Source of the DNA: an uncultured Collinsella sp.
Lineage (GTDB): Bacteria > Actinomycetota > Coriobacteriia > Coriobacteriales > Coriobacteriaceae
DNA: 50,609 bases
Direction: 5' to 3'
NCBI GenBank assembly: GCA_934675795.1
Contig: CAKURW010000008.1
Coordinates: 1 to 50,609, forward strand
The notes below the pieces were generated by a model that saw only the letters and a list, made by a program, of their open reading frames with translations, was not told where the DNA came from and did no database searches. Below, in pieces: positions 1-8,257 of the stretch (positions are counted from its first letter, which is position 1; every line of letters starts with the position of its first letter). The position numbers were made by a program, and so were the translations under genes.

Positions 1-1334
1 GGAAGTTCGCGCTTGACAACCTCGACGATGTCGTCGACAACGCGCTGGGTCAGCTCGTGCGTCTCGGCCTCGGCCATAACGCGGACCAGCGGCTCGGTAC
101 CGCTCGGACGCACCAGAATGCGACCGCGGCCGTCAAGTTCCTTCTCGGCAGCAGCGACGGCATCCCAGATGGGCTGGCAATCGTCCAGACCAGCCTTGTT
201 GTCGGAATGCACGTTGACGAGTACCTGCGGGTACTTCTTCATGATGCCGGCAAGATCGGTGAGGGTACGACCGGTGCGCTTGAGCACGGCCAGCAGCTGC
301 AGAGCCGTCACCAGACCGTCACCGGTGGTGTTGTGCTCCAGGAAGATGATGTGGCCGGACTGCTCGCCGCCGATGACGGCGCCATCCGCGAGCATACGCT
401 CCAGAACGTAGCGATCGCCCACGGCGGTCTGAACCATCTCGAAGCCCTGCTCCTTCATAGCGATGGAGAAGCCCAGGTTGCACATGACGGTCGAGACGAT
501 CTCGGAGTTGGCGAGCTTGCCGCGGGCGGCGAGATCGGAGCCGCAGATGGCCAGGATGTAATCGCCGTCGATCTCGTTGCCCTCGCTATCCACAAAGAGC
601 ACGCGGTCGGCGTCGCCGTCGTGGGCCAGGCCGATGTCGGCATGGGTGCGCAGGACGAGCTCGCGCAGGGGCTCGAGGTGCGTGGAGCCGCACTCGACAT
701 TGATGTCGGTGCCGCAGTAGTCGGTGTTGATGGCATGGACCGTGGCGCCCAGGCGCTGCAACGCGGCGGGCGTGGTCTGGCACGAAGCGCCGTGACCGCA
801 GTCGACGGCAACAACCAGGCCGTCGAGCCTCAGGCCGTCGAGTGTATCGATAGCGTGGTCGACGTATGCCTTGCGAGCATCCTTCATCTTGATGATGTGG
901 CCCACACCGGCGCCAGTCGGCAGCGTGTCGGCAGCCATGGCCTCCTCGGACATGACCCAGGCGCTGATCTCTTCCTCGACGGCGTCGGGAAGCTTCATGC
1001 CCTTGCGGCTAAAGAACTTGATGCCGTTGAACTCCGGCGGATTGTGCGAAGCGGAAATGACGATGCCGCCATCGAGCTCATTCTGAACGGTGAGCAGCGC
1101 CACAGCCGGCGTAGGGATAACGCCGCAGCAGTGCGGACGGCCGCCCTCGGCCATGACACCGGCGGTCAGAGCGCTCTCGAGCATGGTGCCCGAAAGACGC
1201 GTGTCGCGACCGATGCAGATATCCGGACCAAGGAACTTGGTCGCCGCGCGGCCCAGGCGAAACGCGAGATCGCACGAGAGGTCGGCATTGGCGACGCCAC
1301 GAACGCCGTCGGTACCGAAGATGTTCTGGGGCAT
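1..1334 (-). CDS. glmM: Phosphoglucosamine mutase, 3' end beyond the window
   Basis: It converts glucosamine-6-phosphate to glucosamine-1-phosphate, a cytoplasmic step towards UDP-GlcNAc for peptidoglycan. The frame opens MPQNIFGTDGVRGVAN, the usual GlmM N-terminus. The phosphoserine loop follows near residue 100 (ISASHNPPE), then the metal loop (DGDADR) and a C-terminal phosphate-binding RPSGTEPLVRVM. 444 codons are visible without a stop and the family is about 445-450 aa, so only a few residues are cut off by the window edge. The ATG at 1334 follows GGGAAGGAG at good spacing. It lies downstream of rplM-rpsI, separated by a terminator. Long plus-strand open frames over this gene are antisense shadows. 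Confidence 0.95.
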   Translation of the reverse strand, partial: MPQNIFGTDGVRGVANADLSCDLAFRLGRAATKFLGPDICIGRDTRLSGTMLESALTAGVMAEGGRPHCCGVIPTPAVALLTVQNELDGGIVISASHNPPEFNGIKFFSRKGMKLPDAVEEEISAWVMSEEAMAADTLPTGAGVGHIIKMKDARKAYVDHAIDTLDGLRLDGLVVAVDCGHGASCQTTPAALQRLGATVHAINTDYCGTDINVECGSTHLEPLRELVLRTHADIGLAHDGDADRVLFVDSEGNEIDGDYILAICGSDLAARGKLANSEIVSTVMCNLGFSIAMKEQGFEMVQTAVGDRYVLERMLADGAVIGGEQSGHIIFLEHNTTGDGLVTALQLLAVLKRTGRTLTDLAGIMKKYPQVLVNVHSDNKAGLDDCQPIWDAVAAAEKELDGRGRILVRPSGTEPLVRVMAEAETHELTQRVVDDIVEVVKREL

Positions 1335-1384
1335 AGGATTGCTCCTTCCCTAGCGGGCGATATGCAACCGCCCACCCTAGTCGA

Positions 1385-1427
1385 AAAAGAAAAGCGGGAC
1401 CCGCCGAGGAATCGGCAGGCCCCGCTT
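1385..1427 (-). terminator. Rho-independent terminator after rplM-rpsI
   Basis: On the minus strand a GC-rich stem (1392-1407 against 1412-1427, two mismatches) is followed by a T-rich tail (complement of 1385-1391). It lies about 30 nt after the rpsI stop and separates the ribosomal protein pair from glmM. Confidence 0.85.
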
Positions 1428-1457
1428 GTACATTGTATCTCGTAAGGAGATAAAACC

Positions 1458-1853
<396 letters not shown>

Positions 1854-1855
1854 CT

Positions 1856-2299
1856 TTAAGCCTCCAGCTCAATCTTCGTGGGGTTCTGGGCAGCATGCGG
1901 ATGCTCGGCACCAGCGTAGACCTTAAGCTTGGTCATCTGGGCACGGCCGAGGGTGGTCTTGGGCAGCATACCGCGAACGGCGCGCTCGATGACCTTCTCC
2001 GGGTGCTTCTCCATAGCCTGGCGGAAGCTCTCAGCCTTGAGGCCGCCGTTGTAGCCGCTGTGGCGATAATAGGTCTTCGTGTCGGCCTTGTTACCGGTAA
2101 GCTGGACCTTATCGGCGTTGATGACGACAACGAAGTCGCCGCAGTCGCTGTTGGGCGTGAACTGGGGCTTGTTCTTACCGCGCAGGATCATTGCGATCTG
2201 GGTGGCAAGACGGCCCAGGACAGCACCATCGGCGTCGACGAGAACCCAGTTGCGCTGGACCTCGCCCTGCTTGGCGTAGTGAGTCGATTTCGAAATCAC
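1856..2299 (-). CDS. rplM: 50S ribosomal protein L13
   Basis: This 147-aa large-subunit protein shows the L13 motifs [16 protein letters not shown], the [12 protein letters not shown] segment, and the RAVRGMLPK signature near residue 105. Translation starts at a GTG at 2299 that follows GGAGGAG with 5-6 bases between, giving the N-terminus [10 protein letters not shown]. It is the first gene of the rplM-rpsI operon and has a recognisable promoter about 70 bases upstream. Confidence 0.97.
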   Translation of the reverse strand: MISKSTHYAKQGEVQRNWVLVDADGAVLGRLATQIAMILRGKNKPQFTPNSDCGDFVVVINADKVQLTGNKADTKTYYRHSGYNGGLKAESFRQAMEKHPEKVIERAVRGMLPKTTLGRAQMTKLKVYAGAEHPHAAQNPTKIELEA

Positions 2300-2365
2300 T
2301 TAGACTCCTCCATGTACAGTACGTGTTGTTACAGAGATTCACGGGGCTCTGCAAGTAACCCGTCC

Positions 2366-2393
2366 ATATTACCCCGCTCGCCGCCCGAGTCAA
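2366..2393 (-). promoter_or_regulatory. Sigma-70-type promoter of rplM-rpsI
   Basis: On the minus strand a -35 TTGACT (2388-2393) is separated by 16 bases from a -10 TAATAT (2366-2371). Transcription would start near 2358, leaving a leader of about 60 nt before the rplM start. Confidence 0.75.
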
Positions 2394-2456
2394 CAGGTAT
2401 TTTGGCTCCGACCAGAGTTTCTGCACATGTCGTCCACGGGCCGTAGTGTTGCGGCG

Positions 2457-3335
2457 CTAGCACTCGACGAATGCCTCGATGTCGGCCAGCAAGCGCTTTG
2501 CCTCCTGGCGGCCCTGAATATACAGGTCGAGCAGCTTTGCCGGATCGTGCTCAACATGGCCGACCTCGACCGGCTTTTGTGGAGCGACGACCAGCGCGCG
2601 GCCCTCGCGCTCATACTTCCACAGATGCATGCGCTGGATGTTGTAGCGATCATGGCGTGTCTCGATGGCCTCGAGCAGGTAGGGGTAGTCGGCATAACGC
2701 GCACGCGCGGCCGGCATAAACTCGTAGGGCTTCTTTTCGTACGAACGGTCCTGGGTGACGATGACGACCGCGCGGTCGAAGCCCGCCTCCTCGAGCACAT
2801 GCTCGATGGGAACCGAATCGGCCACGCCGCCGTCGACGTATTTGTGCCCGTCGATCTCGACCGGTGGCGTCACCAGCGGCAACGAGGTCGAAGCGCGCAC
2901 GGCATCAAGGTCGAGCACGGCGCTTTTGACCGGCAGGTAGGCAGCAGTTCCAAAGAGCATGTCCGTCGCGACGGCATACATCTCGATGGGGCTGGCGTCG
3001 AACGTTTCGTTGTCAAAGGGATCCAGGCGGTCTTGGACGTCGTTGAAGATAAAGTCGTAGCCCACGATGGAGCCCGTGGACGCAAACGACGCGGCGCCCA
3101 TGTAGCGGTTGTCGTTGCAGAAGGTCAAATTGACTCGGTTGGTGCGGCCGATCTGGTACGACTTGTAGTTGACGCCGTTGAGGGCGCCGGCCGACACGCC
3201 GTACACCGCCGGGATCTCGACGCCGGCCTCCATGAGGACGTCGAGCACGCCTGCGGTAAATTGCCCGCGAAAACTACCGCCCTCCAGAACAAGCGCGACC
3301 TTGCCAGCGTTTTTCGCCTTATCTTCTGCAGTCAT
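2457..3335 (-). CDS. Patatin-like phospholipase/acylhydrolase (YjjU-like)
   Basis: It is a predicted serine acylhydrolase acting on lipids or acyl esters through a Ser-Asp dyad. The 292-aa protein has the glycine-rich oxyanion loop (LEGGSFRG, residues 17-24), the nucleophile elbow GVSAG (Ser48) and the DGG motif with Asp168 (YVDGGVADSVP). There is no signal peptide, so it is probably cytoplasmic or membrane associated. The ATG is preceded by AGGAGGT, an almost perfect ribosome binding site. It stands alone: rplM has its own promoter downstream and a repeat-rich spacer lies upstream. Family assignment is firm; the substrate is unknown. Confidence 0.9.
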   Translation of the reverse strand: MTAEDKAKNAGKVALVLEGGSFRGQFTAGVLDVLMEAGVEIPAVYGVSAGALNGVNYKSYQIGRTNRVNLTFCNDNRYMGAASFASTGSIVGYDFIFNDVQDRLDPFDNETFDASPIEMYAVATDMLFGTAAYLPVKSAVLDLDAVRASTSLPLVTPPVEIDGHKYVDGGVADSVPIEHVLEEAGFDRAVVIVTQDRSYEKKPYEFMPAARARYADYPYLLEAIETRHDRYNIQRMHLWKYEREGRALVVAPQKPVEVGHVEHDPAKLLDLYIQGRQEAKRLLADIEAFVEC

Positions 3336-3449
3336 GTTGACCTCCTGCGATTGCGTTTTGGCTCTCTTCTACCCAGTTTTGTGATGGAGGGCGCACAGGT
3401 TTTGGAGTTGAGGAGGCGGAGCGGAAGGCGTGTCCCGTTTTGAGCGCGG

Positions 3450-3601
3450 ATTCTGGGATGCGGTTTCCGCTTGGGTGGCCATCGGGAAACCGGGGACCAG
3501 TCTCAGAGCAAATTCCGGGACGCAGTTTCCGCTTGAGGCGTCATCCGGAAACTACGTCCCAGTCTGAGCCGATATTCCGGGACGCGTTTTCCGCGAAGAG
3601 G
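3450..3601. repeat. 62-nt tandem repeat, about 2.5 units
   Basis: Units begin at 3450, 3512 and 3574, an exact period of 62. Each starts with ATTC(T/C)GGGA and carries a GTTTCCG segment. The second unit folds on itself, its GGGACGCAGTTTCCG matching the complement of CGGAAACTACGTCCC with one mismatch. The third unit is cut short. No coding potential is apparent. Confidence 0.8.
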
Positions 3602-3609
3602 TATCAAGG

Positions 3610-3750
3610 TGAGTAGTCAATTTGGGACGGGGCTATTTTAGCTACCCTGCCCGCCTGATGATTTTTCTGGGACGGGGATCAAAAAATCATCTCAGAGCGT
3701 TCCCTCAACATGGGGTAGCTAAAATAGCCCCGTCCCAAATTGACTACTCA
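3610..3750. repeat. 141-nt nested inverted repeat with perfect 38-nt arms
   Basis: The arms 3610-3647 and 3713-3750 are exact reverse complements over 38 nt. Inside the loop a second hairpin (3657-3666 against 3682-3691) encloses another GGGACGGGG core. The arm core (TTTGGGACGGGG, then TTTTAGCTACCC) recurs in variant form near 50.4 kb. It looks like a miniature palindromic element inserted into the loop of a relative. No gene is seen from 3336 to 4068. Confidence 0.85.
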
Positions 3751-3762
3751 CCCGACTGTTGC

Positions 3763-3801
3763 AAACGCCCGCGCCCTGCACAGAGTTCGATTCTCCGCGG
3801 T
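3763..3801 (+). repeat. 39-nt direct repeat, copy 1 (contains tmRNA 3' segment)
   Basis: It is identical over 39 nt to the copy at 3975-4013. It includes a 17-mer (GAGTTCGATTCTCCGCG, 3783-3799) that is also the T-arm region of the neighbouring ssrA gene, but on the opposite strand. Confidence 0.85.
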
Positions 3802-3974
3802 TTGGGGCTTCCGTTGACGGGTTGAGACCGGGGCCAGACGCCCAATCGGCATCGCATCTATATCTAGCTGAGGCATTGCGCGGAGAATCCGCGTATTTGC
3901 TTCGCAAATACGCGCCGGCTTCGGACGCCTGCCGGCGCCCTCGCCCGCGGGCTAAAAACGCTTACGCGTTTTCT

Positions 3975-4013
3975 AAACGCCCGCGCCCTGCACAGAGTTC
4001 GATTCTCCGCGGT
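3975..4013 (+). repeat. 39-nt direct repeat, copy 2
   Basis: This is an exact copy of 3763-3801. The 173 nt between the copies hold a strong 11-bp hairpin with a 3-nt loop (3890-3914) and other GC-rich dyads, but no gene. Confidence 0.85.
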
Positions 4014-4030
4014 ATCTATAAGTAATAAAA

Positions 4031-4060
4031 AAGCAGGTAGGTGCGTTTACCTACCTGCTT
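4031..4060 (-). terminator. Terminator of ssrA
   Basis: On the minus strand a perfect 12-bp stem (4049-4060 with 4031-4042) is followed directly by TTTTTTATTACT. It starts 8 nt after the CCA end of the tmRNA. Confidence 0.9.
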
Positions 4061-4068
4061 GTAACTAT

Positions 4069-4432
4069 TGGTGGAGGCGCGGAGAATCGAACTCCGGTCC
4101 ACGAAAGCCCCCTGATTGGCATCTCCAAGCTCAGTCGCTGGTTTAGTCTCGGACGCTTTGCGCGCAGCGACACGCTCGCGGCGTCCTAACCGGTTCGGTC
4201 TTAGCCTGCGCCATACCGATTACGTGCGCAGGAGCATTCCCCTAAAATGACGTCGCGCCGGTGCCGGGGAAATCACCGGGTTGACGCGCCGCTATAAACT
4301 AAGCAGCGAGAGCCATAGGCTCAAAAGAAGAGTTGTTGTCAATTCAATTTGACGGTACCCCTGTTTAACGAGGCGAGGAGACCTCGGCTTGCTTCCTCTC
4401 TCAGAGCTATCGTGTCGAAACCAGTCGCCCCC
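4069..4432 (-). ncRNA. ssrA: Transfer-messenger RNA (tmRNA)
   Basis: The tmRNA rescues stalled ribosomes and tags the unfinished peptides for proteolysis. The minus strand reads GGGGGCGACTGGTTTCGACA at the 5' end and finishes with GGAGTTCGATTCTCC and CGCCTCCACCA, so the 5' GGGGGCG pairs with CGCCUCC to form the alanine-tRNA-like acceptor with encoded CCA. The tag frame closes at a TAG and reads DNNSSFEPMALAA, with the usual ALAA end. The resume codon is GAC or the ATT before it, because an in-frame TGA sits just upstream. Length is 364 nt, a normal one-piece tmRNA. SmpB is not in the window. Confidence 0.96.
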
Positions 4433-4671
4433 GAAGGTTGGGAAAGTCTGGATGGCATTGGGCACACGAGCGCCCAACAACCGTCGACTTTTCAAGGAAC
4501 GCGCGAGGCGAGCCCCGCTTGTGGAGTGTTATCTTACCACGTTCTGAAAGCGGACAGCTGTTCTATGCACGAGCTGTGAAGACCCCAATGTGCGCTACAC
4601 TTCGCACTTTTGCTACCGATCGCGTCACGTATATTTTCGCCAAGCAAAATTGATCCGTCGAAAGGACCGTT
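4433..4671. other. Intergenic spacer between divergent ssrA and an unknown gene
   Basis: This holds the promoters of ssrA (leftward) and of the gene at 4672 (rightward). A TATATT (about 4630) is a possible -10 for the rightward gene, with no convincing -35. I see no other gene here. Confidence 0.4.
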
Positions 4672-5094
4672 ATGGATACCAAGCAGAAACTCGTCAATGC
4701 CCTCGCAGGCCTGGGCTCAACCATTACCGAAGCTATGGATGTCATCGAGGGCTTTGTCCCCTGCGGGCATCCCGCCCTCACGGTATCGAACGCACTCGTC
4801 GCGTTGGACGCTGACGATGATGCGGCTCTCGCCCAGCAGCTTGAGACCGTCGAGGGCTTTATCGACCACGTGAGCGAGAACCGCGGCGTCACCGCACATC
4901 ACGATGTCTTTGTTGAGCTCGCGGGTCCCAAAGCCGATCTGCTCGCAGCGGTCCGCGAGGTAGGCATCCTTATGCAAACCGCAGGCGTCAAGAACACCCA
5001 AGTCAACGAGTGGGTCTACCGTAGCCTGGCAACACTGAACGATTCCGACGAAAAGGTCGCCGAAGCTCCCGTCATCAAGGCAGCGCTTTTGTAA
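4672..5094 (+). CDS. Hypothetical protein, 140 aa
   Basis: I do not recognise the family. It is an acidic, soluble, probably all-helical protein (MDTKQKLVNALAGLGSTITE), with no signal peptide or membrane segment and a single Cys in a VPCGHPALT segment. GAAAGGACC stands seven bases before the ATG and a 17-bp hairpin follows the stop, so it looks like a genuine monocistronic gene. It diverges from ssrA and converges with a toxin-antitoxin pair. No function is proposed. Confidence 0.75.
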   Translation: MDTKQKLVNALAGLGSTITEAMDVIEGFVPCGHPALTVSNALVALDADDDAALAQQLETVEGFIDHVSENRGVTAHHDVFVELAGPKADLLAAVREVGILMQTAGVKNTQVNEWVYRSLATLNDSDEKVAEAPVIKAALL

Positions 5095-5102
5095 TAAAAG
5101 GA

Positions 5103-5142
5103 TGCGCGCCCTTCGGAACATCGACGTTCCGAAGGGCGCGCA
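5103..5142. terminator. Bidirectional hairpin between convergent genes
   Basis: A perfect 17-bp stem (5103-5119 with 5126-5142) and a 6-nt loop lie between the convergent stops at 5094 and 5155. On the minus strand it is followed by ATCCTTTTATT, so termination is most convincing for the PIN gene. Confidence 0.75.
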
Positions 5143-5154
5143 GACAGTCAGCCG

Positions 5155-5670
5155 CTAGTGGGATACCCGATCGCCACGTTCGGTCAAAGCCAGAATCGGC
5201 ATCATTTGGCGTGGCGTTTTTGCTGCGATATCGGCATGTTCAAGCAGCCTGCGATCGTTGGTCACCAAGTAATCGACCTGTGCGCGCTTGCACGCGGCGA
5301 GCACCAAGTTGTCCTCGTAATCGCGATGGAGCGCTAAGTATTTGTCGGCTAGCCAAAGGTCCGACGCATCTGCACCCACGGCCGTGGCGTTTTCGGTCAT
5401 ATTCCGAACAAACGCCAGCGCCGCATCGCCAATTGCACGGGCAGATGCCTCGTCAAGCGCTCCCCCGTTGGCCAGAACGCTGCGCTTTAATTCGTGTTGG
5501 GCAACGTACAGCACGTCCTTGGCGATATGGACGGGAAAGAACAACAACGCTCCCGCCTCCGCGGCCTGCCCGATAAAAGTCCGCGCGGCAAGCGACTCAA
5601 CATGGTCGGCGCAAAACGAATCGACCCATACGTTGGCATCCACCATGATCTTAAGAGGCGCCCCGCTCAC
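5155..5670 (-). CDS. PIN-domain toxin of a type II toxin-antitoxin pair
   Basis: It is a predicted Mg-dependent ribonuclease. The 171-aa protein begins near the PIN motif IMVDANVWVD (first acidic residue Asp11) and has further acidic motifs in HRDYEDNLVLAAC and in DYLVTNDRRLL, where the last acidic residues of PIN nucleases usually lie. I chose the GTG at 5670 because it overlaps the antitoxin stop (GTGA), the usual coupled arrangement; an ATG eight codons later (5646) is the alternative. The longer frame upstream runs inside the antitoxin gene and is not real. VapC-like function is inferred from the domain and the neighbour; the RNA target is unknown. Confidence 0.8.
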   Translation of the reverse strand: MSGAPLKIMVDANVWVDSFCADHVESLAARTFIGQAAEAGALLFFPVHIAKDVLYVAQHELKRSVLANGGALDEASARAIGDAALAFVRNMTENATAVGADASDLWLADKYLALHRDYEDNLVLAACKRAQVDYLVTNDRRLLEHADIAAKTPRQMMPILALTERGDRVSH

Positions 5671-6002
5671 AGGACCATCCCCTTTTGACGATAGCGTTCT
5701 TCCGTGGCCTCCGCATAGACCGTATCCCAATCGCGGTCCTCGGACACGGTCGACGCAGCGATACCCAAGTCCGCATAGAGCCGGTCCGCAGCCGCCCACG
5801 ACGCGGCAAACGGGGACTCGGGTGCGATGGCGTGCTGCCGATCGTCAACGGCCGCGAGCACTTCCTCGCACTGACCACCGCCCTGCGCGACCTTAGCCAC
5901 AACCTTTTTGATGAGCTCGGGCAGCGACCCGCCCGAGAGCCGCAACGCCTCCTCGGCACGAGCCTTGACCTGGCGATCAACGCGAACATTCACTTGCGCC
6001 AT
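5667..6002 (-). CDS. RelB/DinJ-like antitoxin
   Basis: It would neutralise the PIN toxin and repress the operon through a ribbon-helix-helix N-terminus: MAQVNVRVDRQVKARAEEAL, then the helix GGSLPELIKKVVAKVAQ. The C-terminal part (DRDWDTVYAEATEERYRQK) would wrap the toxin. The chosen ATG gives the usual family N-terminus. In-frame GTG codons at 6020 and 6029 lie nearer to a strong GAAGGAG and cannot be excluded. Its stop overlaps the toxin start. Three GCTAGC palindromes lie just upstream, as expected for autoregulation. Pairing a RelB-like antitoxin with a PIN toxin is less usual than RelB with RelE. Confidence 0.8.
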   Translation of the reverse strand: MAQVNVRVDRQVKARAEEALRLSGGSLPELIKKVVAKVAQGGGQCEEVLAAVDDRQHAIAPESPFAASWAAADRLYADLGIAASTVSEDRDWDTVYAEATEERYRQKGMVL

Positions 6003-6042
6003 GCCGCTAATAGCACCCACGCCATTCACGCTCCTTCAATTT

Positions 6043-6079
6043 GCTAGCTCTGCTAGCACCACTATATAGAGAAGCTAGC
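6043..6079 (-). promoter_or_regulatory. Operator/promoter of the RelB-PIN operon
   Basis: Three GCTAGC palindromes, mostly as TGCTAGC, lie at 6043-6048, 6052-6057 and 6074-6079. They flank a TATATAG that can serve as -10 on the minus strand. The array suggests cooperative binding by the antitoxin or the complex. Confidence 0.55.
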
Positions 6080-6097
6080 AGATGGTCAAACGCAAAA

Positions 6098-6139
6098 GGC
6101 CCGCGCCCGGATGGCGGCAATGCCATCCGGGCGCGGGCC
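6098..6139 (-). terminator. Terminator of the metal ATPase operon
   Basis: A perfect 18-bp GC-rich stem (6098-6115 with 6122-6139) and a 6-nt loop are followed on the minus strand by TTTTGCGTTT. It lies about 25 nt after the ATPase stop. Confidence 0.85.
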
Positions 6140-6163
6140 AGATAACGTGGGTGAACACGCCCG

Positions 6164-8239
6164 TTAGCGTAGATACGCTTTCGCGTTGTTAAGACTGTAG
6201 ACGATCGTTGAGCCATTGTGCAGCAGCGACGACGCCTGCGGGGTAATCGCGCCGGTAATGCCCAGCGCCAGGAGCGCCGAGTTGGTGAGCATCACCTTGG
6301 AATACGAACTCGTCAGACGGTCGATAAGCCCCTGACTCATGCGGCGCAGGCGCACGATCGCGGCGAGATCTGTATCGGTCAGGATGATATCGGCGACCTC
6401 CTTGGCGATGTCGCTTCCACCGCCCATTGCCAGCCCCACGTCGGCCAAACCGAGTGCCGGCGAATCGTTGACGCCGTCGCCCACCATGGCAACGTGGCGC
6501 CCCTCGCCCTTAATGCGCTCAACATACGCGTACTTGTCCTCGGGCAGCAGCTCGGCCTTAAACTCGTCGACACCCGCCTCGCGAGCAATGCGCTCGGCCG
6601 TGCGCTCCGAGTCGCCCGTGAGCATGACCACGTGCTTAACGCCCAACGCGTGCAAGTCGGCGATAGCCTCGCGAACCCCGGGCTTAAGCGGGTCCTCGAT
6701 ACCGAGCACGCCCACAACGGTGCCATCGACCGCCAGGTACAGCGGCGACAGCCCCTGCATCTGGGACTCGATTTGCTCCTTAATGTCGGACTCGAGCTGC
6801 GCGCTCTCATCCTCAAATACAAAGTGCGCGGAACCGATGATGGCGCGACGCCCTTCAATGGACGAAGCGATGCCGTGCGCCACGATGTACTCGACGGCGG
6901 CATGGCGCTCGCGGTGCTCGAGCCCGCGCTCGCGGGCGGCGTTGACCACGGCACGCGCCACCGGATGCGGAAAATGCTCCTCCAAGCAAGCGGAAAGGCG
7001 CAGGATCTCGTCCTCGCTCCAACCATCGGTGGTGAGTACGCAGGCAAGACGCGGCTGGGCCTCGGTGAGCGTGCCAGTCTTATCAAACACAATGGTGTCG
7101 GCCTTGGCAAACGACTCAAAGTACTTGGCGCCCTTGACCATGACGCCCATCTTGGCAGCATCGCTCATGGCAGTCATGACGGCGACGGAACCCGTGAGCT
7201 TGAGTGCGCACGAGTAGTCGACCATCAGTGCCGCCGAGGTCTTGATGAGGCTGCGGGTGGTAAGCGCAACCAGGCCCGCGAGCAGGAAGTTCCACGGGAC
7301 GATCTTGTTGGCGAGGTCTTCCATGTGCGACTGGCCCTCGGACTTGAGCGAATCGGCCGTCTGCACGAGCGAAACGATCGAGCGGAGCTTGGTCTGCGCC
7401 GTGTTGGCGCGCACGCGCACCAAGATGCTGCCGTCTTCCACGACGGTACCGGCGAACACATCGTCGCCCACGCTGCGCTCGACGGCCAGCGGCTCGCCGG
7501 TCAGGGTCGCCTGGTTGACCATAGCGCTCCCCTGCTCGACAACACCGTCGATGCAAATGGACATGCCAGTGCGCACGGCGACCAAATCGCCGGGCTCGAG
7601 CTCGGTCGCGGCAACGCTTACCTCGGTGTCGCCGACAACCTTTTGCGCCTTGTCGGGCACATCGAGCAGCGAGTTGATGAGCTCGTTTTCGCTCATGGCG
7701 CGAGTGTAGTCCTCGAGCAGCTCGCCCACGTTGAGCAAGAACATTGTCTGGCCCGCGGTGTCGACATCACGCTTGACGAACGAAATGCCGATGGCCGAAG
7801 CGTCGAGCACAGGAACGGTCAGGCGCGGCTGTGCCAGCTCATGAAGGGCAGCGCGCAAAAATGCCATGTAACCGGCCACGACAAACACCGCACGCAGAGG
7901 CGTCGGCAAGAACCAACGGCGCGCGTAGTGGGCGCCGATAAGTGTGGCAAGATCCATGACGAGCTTGTGCTTGCGCGGCTCGAGTTGCATCACGTAGCCC
8001 GACTTGGCATCGGCGATAGCTTGAGCATCGAGCGCGCCCAAGGCATCGAGCACGCTCGCGCGGCGCGGCTCGTCGTACTCCAGCGCCATCTGGCCAATGC
8101 GGCCATACACGCGCACCTTGCGCACGCCATCGATGTCGCCGCCAAGCTTTAGAAGCGCATCGAGATCGCTCTCTGGCACAGGACCCGCCAACTGAAGGCG
8201 GGTCCTGCCAGGGATCTCGCTGATAATCGAGAATCTCAT
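6164..8239 (-). CDS. P1B-type heavy-metal-translocating ATPase with unusual TM4 motif
   Basis: It is a predicted ATP-driven transporter of transition-metal ions in the cytoplasmic membrane. The 691-aa protein has a short N-terminal domain (residues 1-85) without a CxxC metal site, then the actuator TGEP (247-250), the phosphorylation site DKTGT (Asp386), an HP motif (FPHPVAR, about 424-430), TGDS (541-544) and the hinge GDGVND (587-592). The TM4 stretch that normally reads CPC, CPH or SPC is DYSCALK at about 341-347: a Cys is present but the proline is not, so the metal cannot be predicted from standard classes. A DUF6110-like small gene precedes it by 18 nt and a dyad operator lies further upstream. 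Confidence 0.92.
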   Translation of the reverse strand: MRFSIISEIPGRTRLQLAGPVPESDLDALLKLGGDIDGVRKVRVYGRIGQMALEYDEPRRASVLDALGALDAQAIADAKSGYVMQLEPRKHKLVMDLATLIGAHYARRWFLPTPLRAVFVVAGYMAFLRAALHELAQPRLTVPVLDASAIGISFVKRDVDTAGQTMFLLNVGELLEDYTRAMSENELINSLLDVPDKAQKVVGDTEVSVAATELEPGDLVAVRTGMSICIDGVVEQGSAMVNQATLTGEPLAVERSVGDDVFAGTVVEDGSILVRVRANTAQTKLRSIVSLVQTADSLKSEGQSHMEDLANKIVPWNFLLAGLVALTTRSLIKTSAALMVDYSCALKLTGSVAVMTAMSDAAKMGVMVKGAKYFESFAKADTIVFDKTGTLTEAQPRLACVLTTDGWSEDEILRLSACLEEHFPHPVARAVVNAARERGLEHRERHAAVEYIVAHGIASSIEGRRAIIGSAHFVFEDESAQLESDIKEQIESQMQGLSPLYLAVDGTVVGVLGIEDPLKPGVREAIADLHALGVKHVVMLTGDSERTAERIAREAGVDEFKAELLPEDKYAYVERIKGEGRHVAMVGDGVNDSPALGLADVGLAMGGGSDIAKEVADIILTDTDLAAIVRLRRMSQGLIDRLTSSYSKVMLTNSALLALGITGAITPQASSLLHNGSTIVYSLNNAKAYLR

Positions 8240-8257
8240 AGTTTGTGCCTGGGAGCG

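Noticed and set aside
57..1445. 462-codon plus-strand open frame opposite glmM
   Set aside because: It is antisense to a clear GlmM and has the His/Gly/Ala-rich composition expected of a high-GC shadow frame.
3759..4025. 88-codon plus-strand frame between the 39-nt repeats
   Set aside because: It consists mostly of repeats and hairpins; there is no ribosome site or protein-like composition.
3783..4094. Simple attL/attR pair of an element integrated in ssrA
   Set aside because: The repeats match ssrA only in inverted orientation and no integrase gene is present; kept only as a lower-confidence observation.
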